Source: Symbiodinium kawagutii | Taxonomy: Eukaryota; Sar; Dinophyceae; Suessiales; Symbiodiniaceae | Reading direction: 5' to 3' | Assembly: GCA_009767595.1 (NCBI GenBank) | Contig: VSDK01022151.1 | Location: 186,001-250,000, forward strand | Length of the DNA: 64,000 bases | Shown: positions 24,865 through 34,937 of the stretch, piece after piece | Numbering within the stretch: position 1 is the stretch's first letter | Layout: each line of letters begins with the position of its first letter | Made by a program: the position numbers and the translations under genes | Notes under the pieces: generated by a model | The model's input: the letters and a program-made list of their open reading frames with translations, nothing else | Database searches by the model: none | Told to the model about the DNA's origin: nothing

Positions 24865-25556
24865 CTGCAGGTGACGACCCCCCAGCTGCGGGGGAGCAAT
24901 TCGTTGGTGAACATAACGAGGGTAACTACTAGGGTAATTGCTAGGGTAACCACTAGGATGACCACTAGGGTAACTACTGTTGTTCTACATACCAGTTGCT
25001 AACTAGGCTAACTACTAGGCAAATGGTAGATATAACCAGCTTGTTTGATGGCGAATCGTGACCAACTCATAACCGGGATGATTTTTGTGGAGGGATGGGC
25101 AATGATGATTGTAGTTGGTTAATCTTCATTTGGGGTGAGACTAAGCCTATAAGGTACAAGGGACCGGGGCCCATAGTTACGTTATAAGTTGGTCAAAATT
25201 CGCGAGTCAACAATGGTTATATCATCTACCATTTGCCTGGTAGTCACCCTAGTTATGTTCAACAACTTAGCTAATCTTTGGGGCCCCCACCTTGCAGTTG
25301 AAGAATTTCAAGCAATTCGGGATGCAATCATGATCAATATCGAAAATATGTTCGTCCATCAGAGGCCATCATCCCCACGTATGGCAAAAAGATGAAAGAT
25401 GAAACCACCAACCAGAAGTGACTATCGTTACAACCAATAAAATCCCTCATGACAGCTATAATGGTTGATAATTTCAATCGTTTTCCAAACTATAGGTATG
25501 GAATCACCAAGCATAGCAGTGCCATCCATCAAGCTATACAACTTTCAACCATGCAG

Positions 25557-25672
25557 CTGGTCATGTTCACGTTTGTCAATCCTCAGCTGGGGAACGTTGC
25601 CTGGCTGCTGATGCTGGGGCACGGTGGATTCGCTGCCACAGGTGCCATGGGCCTTGTCGGTGGCGAGAGATG
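25557..25672 (+). CDS. Putative exon, hydrophobic, consensus donor
   Basis: Plus-strand acceptor CTTTCAACCATGCAG, 38 codons including QLGNVAWLLMLGHGGFAATG (membrane-helix-like), and a consensus GTGAGTGG donor. The edges are strong. It sits among islands preferred on minus. The minus rival is PMAPVAANPPCPSISSQ. Either gene B-like coding also occurs here, or one of the strand calls is wrong. Confidence 0.32.
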
Positions 25673-26362
25673 GTGAGTGGTGAGTTGTGTAATGATTCAT
25701 GGTGGTTAATTGTGGTTAATTGTGGTGAATGGTGGTTAATAGTTGTTAATAGTGGTCAAAGGATGGTTAATAGTGGTTAATAGTGGTTAATAGTGGTTAA
25801 TTAATGGTTCATCAATGGTTCATCAATGGTTCGTATTGGTTGTAATGATTCATTGGCTGGACAATGGTGGTTAGTAGTGGTTAATGATGGTTAAATGATG
25901 GTGTACCAATGTTGAAATGATGGTTGAATGAGTTTTAATGGATTTGTAGTGGGTGATGAATGGTGAAATGTCAATAAAAATGGTTCATTCAACGGTTATA
26001 TTGATGGTTGGACGATGGTCAATTGATGGTCAACTATTGGTGAATTCATGATTCATTGATCGTGCATGAGTCAGCATGAGTGGTGAATGATGGTCAGTTG
26101 TCGGCTATAATACGGTTGATTGATGTCTTTTTGACACTGTATTTGCGATTATTTGGCGGTTGATCCGTGGTGAGTGAATTATTTGTGGTGTACTTATGAT
26201 GGTTGATGGCTAAGCATCAGCTATAGTGCCAAATTTATAATAACGGACAACTGATAATAATCATCTTTAATGGCTAAGGTATCATCAGCTACAATGCCAT
26301 CAAGAGTTTCAGTGATGATGAACCAATGGTTGATCAATGACTCCTTAGTAATGCTGCTGAAC

Positions 26363-26429
26363 TCGGAGTCCCATCCACAAGGGACCATGGTGTCCAAGGA
26401 CCTAGCGTCGCCCACCAAGCCGGCACTAA
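26363..26429 (-). CDS. Putative gene A exon
   Basis: The minus strand reads SAGLVGDARSLDTMVPCGWD with two-base overhangs at both ends. It completes the codon left open by the exon at 27120-27220. The acceptor is CAGATGTGCCAG; the donor GTTCAG is weak. A plus-strand frame (MVSKDLASPTKPALTGTSVF) is also open. Confidence 0.3.
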
Positions 26430-27119
26430 CTGGCACATCTGTTTTTTTTGTTGCGGGGGCACAGCCAGCCCCTTTTCAAGGCGAAAGTCGCTGGTCATTA
26501 CTGATCATCTCTGATCATTATTGACCTCAATCATTCTGGATCGATATTCAACTTTCAACCATTCTTAATGATTAATTGGCCGTGAAGAAACCATCATTCA
26601 CCATCACTGTAAAAATCATTAATCAAACCTTCATCACCCATTACACATTATATGAATTCCAGACTTTACCAACCATGATTTACCAAGCATGTCCAAGAAT
26701 ATTTTACCAGATGATGATCCATGATTAACCATCATCGAGTTCATCATAATTGGTAATGAACCATCACTGAGTCACTGAGCATCAATTGGCCGGTATGAAC
26801 CCTGATGACTCCTGTCTATGACCTTTAGAAAACCCCTTACGTCATCTTCAAGAACCTTGAAGAAAAACCTCCTCAACCCTGATCAGCCTTTGAAAGATCA
26901 CCGTTTGAAAACCCTTACAAAACTGTTCTACGGCCTCTTACACAACCCTTAAAAAGCCTTCTTAACACCCTTATAAAATCATCGAAAACCTTACAAAAAC
27001 ATATAAAACCATATAAAACCATATAAAACCTTATAAAATCGTACAAAAACCGCATAAAACCCTTATAAAACCATGCAAACCCTGACAAAACCCTTCCAAA
27101 TCTGTCCAGCTTCCATCAC

Positions 27120-27220
27120 CGAGCCACGACGCGTAGCCGCCCACCGCGACCGCAGTACCGGGCGCCGCCGATGTCGCCGCGTAGCCGCTGACGGCCGGTG
27201 CCGGGTGGAGCCTCAGGGCG
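27120..27220 (-). CDS. Gene A exon with GYA motifs
   Basis: Minus-strand acceptor GGGGTTCCCAG, 33 codons including VSGYAATSAAPGTAVAVGGY, donor GTGATGG. Half of the codons start with G, as in real coding DNA. The third-position-aligned plus frame has TAG at both Tyr codons. The SGYA/GGYA units resemble the GSYV motif of neighbouring islands. Its 3' overhang fits the exon at 26363-26429. Confidence 0.42.
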
Positions 27221-28539
27221 CTGGGAACCCCAGGCACCACTGGGGTTGGTTGATGCTTGGCTGGATGAATTCATGGACAATGGTGGTTAGTCGTGGTTAA
27301 TGATGGCTAAATTGATGGTGGATTGATGGTGGATTGATGGTTGATTGATGGTGAATTGATGGTGAATCCATAGTGAATGGATGGTGAATGGATGGTGAAT
27401 GGATGGTGGATTGATGGTAAATTGATTCTTATCTATGCTGGTTGATCTTTGTGTTTACTTATGCTGGTTTACTTATGCTTCTTGACTTCAACGTAAACGA
27501 GTCAAGTGGGTGGATCAGCAGGCGAAAGAAACGGAAAATTGGCCACTCACCACTTGTATTAACCAGCTTGGCAACCAGCGGCATCAATCAGCATCAAGCG
27601 TCATTAACCAGCCGCGACCATTGTCAACCATCATGGATTTACCATCATCAACCATTGATAGGCCATCAGTTAACGATCGTCAAAGATATCAAACCAGAAT
27701 GGAATCCGTTGATATTGTTGGAGTTAACCCCAACGATAAAGCATCATTGACGACCAGCTTAGCCGCTGGCCATAGTTCACCATCACGAATTAGCAGCTTA
27801 TGAGTGGTGAAAAAACACTATCATAACAATACTCATCAGAAATAATCCCTGATAGTAGTGGCTGATTAGCTTCACGACAGTTATTTGATCATTTCTTACC
27901 AGTTACAGTTCAACCACTAAAACTATAGCCATCGATTGTCAGTATCAATGGTTGGCAGTAATGATGGATATCTAAAATGATTGACTGATGATCAGTGACC
28001 GTTACGTCTCGTTCTTATCAGCGGTTGTTATTCATCAATGCGATAATCAATAGCCAATGCTACTCCATGATACTGTAATCTTGATTATCAACCAATGCTA
28101 TTAGCATTGCTATACGCATTCGGTTAACAACAACCACTCACCATCAGAAACCATTGATTGCCATAACCAGCTTACTGCTTACTGATCAATCATTTACGAC
28201 CATTGACTATTATAATCGGTCATCAAGAATTCATTAATCATCATTGACCACTAATCAGCATAACCACGACTCAGCATCAACACTTCACCACAATCAGCTT
28301 CTTAACCACCATGAACCAGCTTATTAACCACCATTGCTGGTGTTAACCATGAACCATTAACCACGAAGCATCAGTGTGAACCGTTGCTGATTAATAAGCG
28401 TTATTAACCACAATTGCTTATTAACCACTACCTTATTATCCAGCTTATTATCAGTGTGATCACCATTGCCGGTTAATCCACCACCAGTAACCACCATTGC
28501 TGGCGTCCAATGGTTCACACTGATGCTTCGGAGACGCCT

Positions 28540-28662
28540 CGTTACCGTTGTGCTGCCCAAGTCACAGGAAGTTTTGGGGCCTTAGCGGCTCGCAGGGACT
28601 GAGACAACCACAACGGTGCCGCAGTCGAAGTGCTACAGTGACCCCGGCTGAGGACCAGGAAG
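28540..28662 (-). CDS. Putative exon, frame uncertain
   Basis: Minus-strand acceptor ACTTCCTGGTCCTCAG is followed by two open frames, STSTAAPLWLSQSLRAAKAP or VALRLRHRCGCLSPCEPLRP, up to a GTGACT donor. The second fits the phase of 27120-27220. The plus strand also has a frame ending TGA. Edges are approximate. Confidence 0.25.
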
Positions 28663-28682
28663 TTGGTATATGACTAGGATTA

Positions 28683-28792
28683 CAGCTGCTGGTTGTTGCT
28701 GGTTGTTGCTGGTTTATACTGGTTTTGACTGGTTTTAACTGGTTTTTGCTGGTTTTTGTTGGTTCTTGCTGGTTTTTGCTGGTTCATGGTGG
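28683..28792 (+). repeat. CTGGTTTTTG-type 10-bp tandem repeat
   Basis: About ten units of GCTGGTTNTT; it explains the hydrophobic start of a plus ORF here. Confidence 0.85.
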
Positions 28793-30172
28793 TATTTCCA
28801 ATCGTTGGCCTAGCAACGAACAGCTATGTAATTCTTCAGGGGTGTGGCTATGTACCTTGGCTTAACCATAGTATTTACCATGGTTTCTCACCATTCTCAT
28901 TCGTTGGGACCCCAAGCAGCTATTGCCGCCACCCAATGACAGCAACACCCTTGGACTTGTTTCAACCATGGAACGAAGATACAAAGTTCTGTCAAGAGTG
29001 CGCCACAGGCAATGGAAAAAATCATCAACAACGGAGAGTACAAAAGAGGGCTAGTGATAGCAGCAACACATTACATGTACGTTTTGTGCTTAAAAGATAA
29101 TGTTTTTATACGTATTTATGTGTGTGTGCATGTGCATTTAATACAACGACCTGTCACAACCATGTGTCCCTCTCCAAACAAGAATAAATGAACGGTATAT
29201 CCATATGGATAAATCCTGTTTATGTTATGGTAAATCACCAGCTGTTCATAGGAAAACCAATAGTAGTTTAACTAAGAGCTGCATCCACCATTACCCACAG
29301 TATCATTGTCCATTATCTTCCCTTTTATTCTTGGTTATGATTCAGCATATCAATCCTCATTAGTTGATTATTCACCATTGTTAACCCTTATATTTTCTCT
29401 CATTACTGCTTGCCAAAAATCCTACACCTCTGGCAGCCAATCGCGCAGTTATACTCACTCTCTTCAGTCTGGCTGTTTCTTGAGATGGCTGCAGGTTGTG
29501 AATTAATCATCATTGCTGTAACCATTGTTCAACGTCAATACTTGACTGTCAGAATATGAATGAAGAAGCTTAAGCAACAATAAGGTTGACCATTGGACAT
29601 GCAACTAATCAACGATAATCATCGTCAATCACTGTTGACCAACATTGACCATTACCAAAATTACAAACTGATTCGGCCAGTTGTTGCTACCCTTGCAAAA
29701 CCTCCAGTATCAAAATTACGAACTGACTGACGATGATTATCTGAACATTAGTAATTGTTACCAATTGTTGCTGATTAGCAATTGCCTAATCACTTCTGAT
29801 TTTGCTACCATTACTAACCATGACATGGTCACTGACGGATTTTTGACTAAGTTACTATGTCCCATTGCAACATTATCTAACTTGTAACATGTTTACCATT
29901 GTAATTACTATGAAAATTACTAATTGCTAATGCCCTACCTGACCATTGTTACCATCTGATCAACATTGACCATTGCTACTGACCGTCTCCCAACACCAGC
30001 ATCACCTGGAGGAGGTTAGCCCCACTTAAGTGGGTACATTCACCATGGTCATAGGAGTTACTTCACCCAGCTGGTAGGTTTACTTACTCTGGTTGTATCC
30101 AGGTTATGCCGCCATAAGGGTTACTTACGAGGATTACTTCGCATGTTTGGGTCCTACATGGCAACAGTGCGG

Positions 30173-30298
30173 TTAGTTTGCCTGCCTTAGAGGTTCAGGT
30201 AGCATGGTGATATCCCAGGAAACCAAACCCAACTCAAGATCAAAACCATCCGAAACTTGGGGCATGACTGCGCGTAGGTGAAAGGCTGCTGCACCAAC
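30173..30298 (-). CDS. Possible last exon, 41 codons to TAA
   Basis: Minus-strand reading: VGAAAFHLRAVMPQVSDGFD, then LELGLVSWDITMLPEPLRQA, N and TAA. The frame stays open for more than 15 codons upstream of the AAG edge, so the exon may be longer. It has no ATG. Residue use is convincing for a folded protein. Whether it ends gene A or belongs to another gene or relic is unknown. Confidence 0.4.
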   Translation of the reverse strand, partial: VGAAAFHLRAVMPQVSDGFDLELGLVSWDITMLPEPLRQAN

Positions 30299-30855
30299 CT
30301 TGAACGTTTGTGCTGGCAAGTAGGTGGGGTCATTAGGTAACTTATTGTCAATGGTAATAATGGTTATAATTATGGTTATACGACTAAGAATGGTTCTATG
30401 TCAATGTTGATGGTCATAGTTTATGATGAGGAATAATTGTCATATGGCTGTAGAATGGCTATATTATGACCAATTCATTGTCAATGTATATGTCATAGGT
30501 TTTGGTTACAGGAAAATCTCCAGGAATGATGTGGCTATTTGCCATCATTTATAATGGTTTCCTGCCATTTTTTCCTGTAAACCAATTGGTCGATTCTGGT
30601 TAGAATGGTTATGGTCATGTAGCCGTTATCTACCCCTACAGTGTCAAGAGCATTTATGGTCGCAATACCTTTGAAGCTATGATCAGAAGAAGAGAAGAAG
30701 CAACAATGACCACTAACAACCACCCAAAAGTTGCTAAGTGTTCCGAATGATCAAGCTCTTGACCGATAGGAAATCGTAACCCATGGAACCATTATGGAAC
30801 CATGAACCCCTCGTGGGGTTCATGACAATGACATTCCTGCAGCTCGCAGCAAATC

Positions 30856-30976
30856 ATGGGAGATCCAGCTATAACAACGACTAGTCTTATCAGGTCACTA
30901 GAGCTAGCGGCTAGTAACCATTACAAGTTGGCGGCTGGCAGGGTTATCATGGTTTATGAACAGCTGGATCTCCCAT
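30856..30976. mobile_element. MITE-like element with ATGGGAGATCCAGCT ends
   Basis: A 121-bp segment with exact 15-bp terminal inverted repeats. The same ATGGGAGATCCAGCT word recurs at about 34625-34639 beside another inverted repeat, so this is a family. Confidence 0.7.
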
Positions 30977-31117
30977 TCATCATCATCATTAACCGTTTTG
31001 AACGATCGTTACTGGCCATTATTGACCATAACCAATCACCATTAACCACAATCAACCACTAATTAACCAACCCCTAACGATTTATTGACCATGGCTCGTG
31101 TCCTGGTAGCTTGTCAC

Positions 31118-31195
31118 CGCCGAATCAAGCTGTCCAACCCGATGTGTTTCCAGCAACGGCTTCGATGGGCTGTGCGTTTGGTGTTTGCGGGGTCT
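31118..31195 (-). CDS. Putative internal exon
   Basis: Minus-strand acceptor GGGAACGAGACCAG, 26 codons (RPRKHQTHSPSKPLLETHRV and GQLDSA), donor GTGACAAG. In phase 0 at both ends. Not recognised. Confidence 0.27.
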
Positions 31196-31268
31196 CTGGT
31201 CTCGTTCCCCAATCCATCATGATCTGCATTTGATGCAGCCATCCATGATGGATTACTATATGATTTAA

Positions 31269-31383
31269 GGTTCATTACTATAGATGGCTCATCTCTGGGG
31301 TACCCCCAAATCATCCATTTAGATGAGCCATCTATAGTAATGAACCTGCCATTTTGGGGGTCCCCTATTTTGAGAAACCACCA
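31269..31383. mobile_element. Family 3 element carrying a perfect 26-bp inverted repeat
   Basis: Bases 31269-31294 and 31321-31346 are exact reverse complements (26 bp), separated by a 26-bp loop that contains TGGGGTACCCCCAAATCATC. A typical family 3 end (TTTTGAGAAACCACC) follows. The transcript could fold into a stable hairpin. Confidence 0.75.
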
Positions 31384-31741
31384 TTTATAGCTTTGGGTCA
31401 ATACCCTGCACCCATGTGTACCACCCATCCGCAAAAATTTTGCTCCTCCGGGCTCACAGATCCATCTGGAAACCCAACCTTCCTACAGAGTGGTACCCTA
31501 AGTATCGCAAAATATCTACTACATTTGGCAGTAACTTTAGTTATAAGCATTCACCAGCCAACTAACTGCTAGTTACCCAATCAGCAATACCTGCTTGTTA
31601 CCCTACTTATAACCTGAGCGGGTACCACTGTTATAACCTAGTTATAACCTACTAGTTACCCTAGTTACCCTAGTTATATCCTAGTATACCAGTTATACCT
31701 GCGAGTTAACTAACTGGTTGGCACCACTCTGCACCTGCCAC

Positions 31742-31864
31742 CCCCCCAAACAACTCCTGGCGACGGAATCGCCGGCGGTACCACGAAGGACGCCGTGGGC
31801 AGAACCATTGCAGGGTGCGGGTGGTTCAGCGGTGCGGTGTGCACGGTTGACCTCGCGCCGCGCC
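31742..31864 (-). CDS. Putative gene A exon with TASFVVPP motif
   Basis: Minus-strand acceptor GACCCTTCCCCGCAG, 40 codons including HPAMVLPTASFVVPPAIPSP, donor GTGGCAG. The SFVVPP string matches the gene A motif and the acceptor is strong. A plus-strand frame (GIAGGTTKDAVGRTIAGCGW) is also long, open and rich in G-first codons. Confidence 0.35.
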
Positions 31865-32298
31865 CTGCGGGGAAGGGTCAACTGATGGTCAATACTGGTT
31901 CATCGTGGGTTCAAGATACTGAATCAAGTGAACTATCAGCAAAAATTGCTATTCATACTGGTTAATCGTCGGTTGATATTGGTAAAGAAAAGTCAACTAT
32001 CAGCCATTTGTGCTAATTGATGGTTTATTGATAGTTAGTTGATGGAGATAGTAAGGATGGCTAGTGGTTCGCTAGTTGATCGGGTTTACCAGTTCTATAA
32101 TACTGCTTGAGTGATAGTTTAGGAATGGTTGAATCATGATGAATGATGGCTAATAATACTCTTGATGAAGGTCAATGTTGGTTTTAAACGATGGTCCTCG
32201 CTAGTGAGGTAAATTCATATTCATGACACACATTTACGAATCATTTACATTCAATCATAAATGTCGGCAAGCATATGGGTTGCTAGTTGTCATTAGTT

Positions 32299-32417
32299 GT
32301 CTATGGGTCAAAACCCCGTACCCCTGGTTCCGCCATCCTTAACCATTGTATTCCCCTTAAATTGATGGGTTCTGAATCCCCATTGTGTTTGGTTAATATT
32401 GACCCAGCTCGCCATAT
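32299..32417. mobile_element. MITE-like element, family 1 (inverted)
   Basis: CTATGGGTCAAAACCCCGTACC at the left and ATATTGACCCAG at the right. The order of inner motifs is reversed relative to the copies at 12973 and 19751. Confidence 0.6.
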
Positions 32418-32702
32418 AGTTGGTATATCCCCTACTAGTGTTACTTATTATCCAGTATCATCAACCATTAGGAACCAGCTATAGTAGGGGATATACCAGC
32501 TATAGTTGTTACTCATATCCCCTGGCTGGTTACTACAGTAGGGGAGATATCCGATATCATAACCTGGCTGGTATAACCATTATTGTTGGTTATCATCCCC
32601 TATTGTTAACCATTAACCAGCTGGTTGACCATCATATCACCCATCATATCCCCAACCAATAGTTGTCTATTGATGGCAGCTGGTGCATCAACGCCAAGTC
32701 AC

Positions 32703-32757
32703 GAGGCAGTGGCACCGACCAAGGTTGGGACGTGATGGCATGTTGGACCATGGCGGG
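32703..32757 (-). CDS. Putative short exon of gene A
   Basis: The minus strand reads PAMVQHAITSQPWSVPLP from acceptor CATGGCATCACCAG to donor GTGACTTGG. It ends one base into a codon, which the two-base start of 31742-31864 completes as Arg. Confidence 0.3.
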
Positions 32758-32836
32758 CTGGTGATGCCATGGCGAAAAGCCATGTGGTTTGATGGTTAAA
32801 TATGGTTAATGACTGTTAATAGATTCATGATTGGTT

Positions 32837-33003
32837 AATGATTGGTTAATGATTGGTTAATGATTGGTTAATGATTGGTTAATGATGGTTCATGATGGTT
32901 ATTTGATTGGTTAATGATTGGTTAATGATGGTTCATGATGGTTATTTGATTGGTTAATGATTGGTTAATGATTGGTTAATGATGGTTCATGATGGTTATT
33001 TGG
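32837..33003 (+). repeat. Higher-order tandem repeat of TGGTTAATGAT
   Basis: A run of TGATTGGTTAA units is followed by three copies of a longer unit that adds TGATGGTTCATGATGGTTATT, showing how the matrix grows by local duplication. Confidence 0.85.
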
Positions 33004-33122
33004 TTCTAATCAACATTAATAACAGGCATCAACTAGATGGTGATTTTCGCTTCGCTCGATAATTGATGAATTGTTGGAGTATTTTACTGAGCTTCAACCA
33101 CAATTGATCAACATTAATATTG

Positions 33123-33222
33123 GTGTTTCTCAAGTCATACGGAACCCCAATAAGTGATTGTTACTGCAGATGGTTAATAAACTGGATGTGAGTTGGGGAT
33201 ACCCCAATTTTTAAGAAACCGG
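33123..33222. mobile_element. MITE-like element, family 3
   Basis: Begins GTGTTTCTCAAG and ends TTTTTAAGAAACCG, with GGAACCCC and GGGGATACCCC near the ends. Confidence 0.55.
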
Positions 33223-33690
33223 CATGCATCCCTATCTAGTCTCAATATCCAGTGTTTTTGACATTATGTACTATCCTTAATCATCGCTGGAGACTAGGAA
33301 CCCTTCACTGACTGTGTGAACACGGGTGCACAATGGTCCTTAGCAAGTGGTTGGGAACGGTTTTTTCACCCACTCAGTGTGGAAAAAACCTGGACGACTG
33401 AAATCCTTTTCGAAGGAATCACCACTACTACCATTGAGCAATCAAGTACGAATCAATTGGTATCAGATTTGATCATTCTGATTATTGGTCACCAGTGCTG
33501 GTTATTCCCACCATTAACATCACCATGATTCACTTTTTCATCATTCTGAACCGTTCATGATCGATTCACCAAGAGTTAACCATGAGTTAACCATGCACCA
33601 AGCAATGACTCACCATTTCTTTCGGTCATTACTACCATGAACCTGCAGCGCAACCGTTGACTACCATTCATATCCAACCTTTGCGTCTAC

Positions 33691-33795
33691 CAGCATCAAT
33701 CATCCCTTGTTGGGCCACTTGATTTCTCAGGGCCCCTGACATCATCTCCAGGCTCGAATCGGTGCTTTGCTTTGAAGCACGGTCGCTCGCGCGAG
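33691..33795 (-). CDS. Putative internal exon, Ser/Gln-rich helix
   Basis: Minus-strand reading: 34 codons including RASKQSTDSSLEMMSGALRN and QVAQQGMIDA, then GTAGACG. The acceptor is CCGCTGAGTAG. A second minus frame is open to a TGA. Nothing recognised. Confidence 0.33.
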
Positions 33796-34309
33796 CTACT
33801 CAGCGGGTGAACCCGGGTGAACCATCGACGTTTCAATCGTGCCAACTATGATTTTTGAGAGATGGCTCATGATGGTTCCGTGAAGATTTTGTGCCTGACC
33901 TTCGTTCTGGCAATATCATCAGTTTTGAGAAAGATACTTTCAATATCTTGGACAAAAAACGATCAACACGTCGCTAGACTATTCAGGTCGGTGAATGTGG
34001 TGTTTCCCATGGCTAGCAACAAACAAGTTCGTTTCAGGTAGTTCCGAAATCGTGGGATCAACATAGCTGGGTATCAACCACCACATAACCAATATAGGGT
34101 TCTTTCAAAATGCAGGACCCCCAAATCATCCTTAATATTCATGATCATGATCGTGGTTCGCAATGGTTAATTGTTGTGAAGGTTGACTAACGGGTGAGGT
34201 TAATAGTTGCTGATGGTTGCTAAATGGGTCAAGAACTGAGGAACTAACCACACAATGAGCCAGCAATTCGTTTGATGATTCGCCATTGGTTTTGAGAATT
34301 TCTGAACCC

Positions 34310-34370
34310 CATCCAATCTATGTACATCGCCACCGATGCCACTGTCGGTGGCAATCTCTGAGCTGTGCTG
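34310..34370 (-). CDS. Putative exon, frame uncertain
   Basis: After acceptor CGTAATTTCCGCAG on the minus strand, two frames are open: QHSSEIATDSGIGGDVHRLD and STAQRLPPTVASVAMYIDWM. The donor near GGGTTCAG is weak. It is about 400 bp from the copia insertion. Confidence 0.25.
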
Positions 34371-34438
34371 GCTGCGGAAATTACGAGCAGCTGGTTGACG
34401 AAGGGTTGGCGACTGATGATGAGCAACACCGTTAAATT

Positions 34439-34558
34439 GGCTATGGGTCAAAACTCAATTCCCTGTACCCCTGGTGCCCCAAATCTGTTCCATTGTTTTC
34501 CCTATTATTGTTGGTGATTATCCCCCAGTAGTTGGTTGAGTAATATTGACTCATGCCC
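34439..34558. mobile_element. MITE-like element, family 1 (inverted)
   Basis: GGCTATGGGTCAAAA at the left and TTGACTCATGCCC at the right, with CCCTATTATTGTTGGTGATTA inside, as in 49745-49864. Confidence 0.65.
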
Positions 34559-34764
34559 CATTGGGAACAATCAGTAAGGATCCAGCTGCTGAGGATTGAC
34601 AGCTGGTCATGGTAACTTTTGAACATGGGAGATCCAGCTGTCAATCAACCAGCCGGTTCCCGCCGTTCTCCGGTACCATCTCATGCGGCGACTGCTACGT
34701 TTTGCTCGCTTACGTCGCCCGACATCCAGGGAGAATGTTGGAACCTGGATGATATTGACAATAA

Positions 34765-34898
34765 TGTTTTCACTCTTTGGTCCGAAAGCGCCTCAAGTAT
34801 GAGATGATGTACACTTCTCGATTTGTGCTGTGTCGACTGCACATCACTGGAAACACTCATGCTATACAGGTGACTTTACATGTAGTAAATCGCAATCA
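34765..34898 (-). repeat. 3' LTR of the copia element
   Basis: This is the 134-bp partner of 41371-41504, with TG/CA ends. AATAA at 34760-34764 is the outer target duplication. The polypurine tract lies at about 34899-34908 on the minus strand. Confidence 0.93.
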
Positions 34899-34937
34899 CC
34901 CCGCCTCAGCTGTTATGTTTTGACATTCACAGCTGGA

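Noticed and set aside
28756-29100. 114-codon plus ORF with hydrophobic start
   Set aside because: The start is the 10-bp CTGGTTTTTG repeat and the rest is AT-rich without splice or family support.
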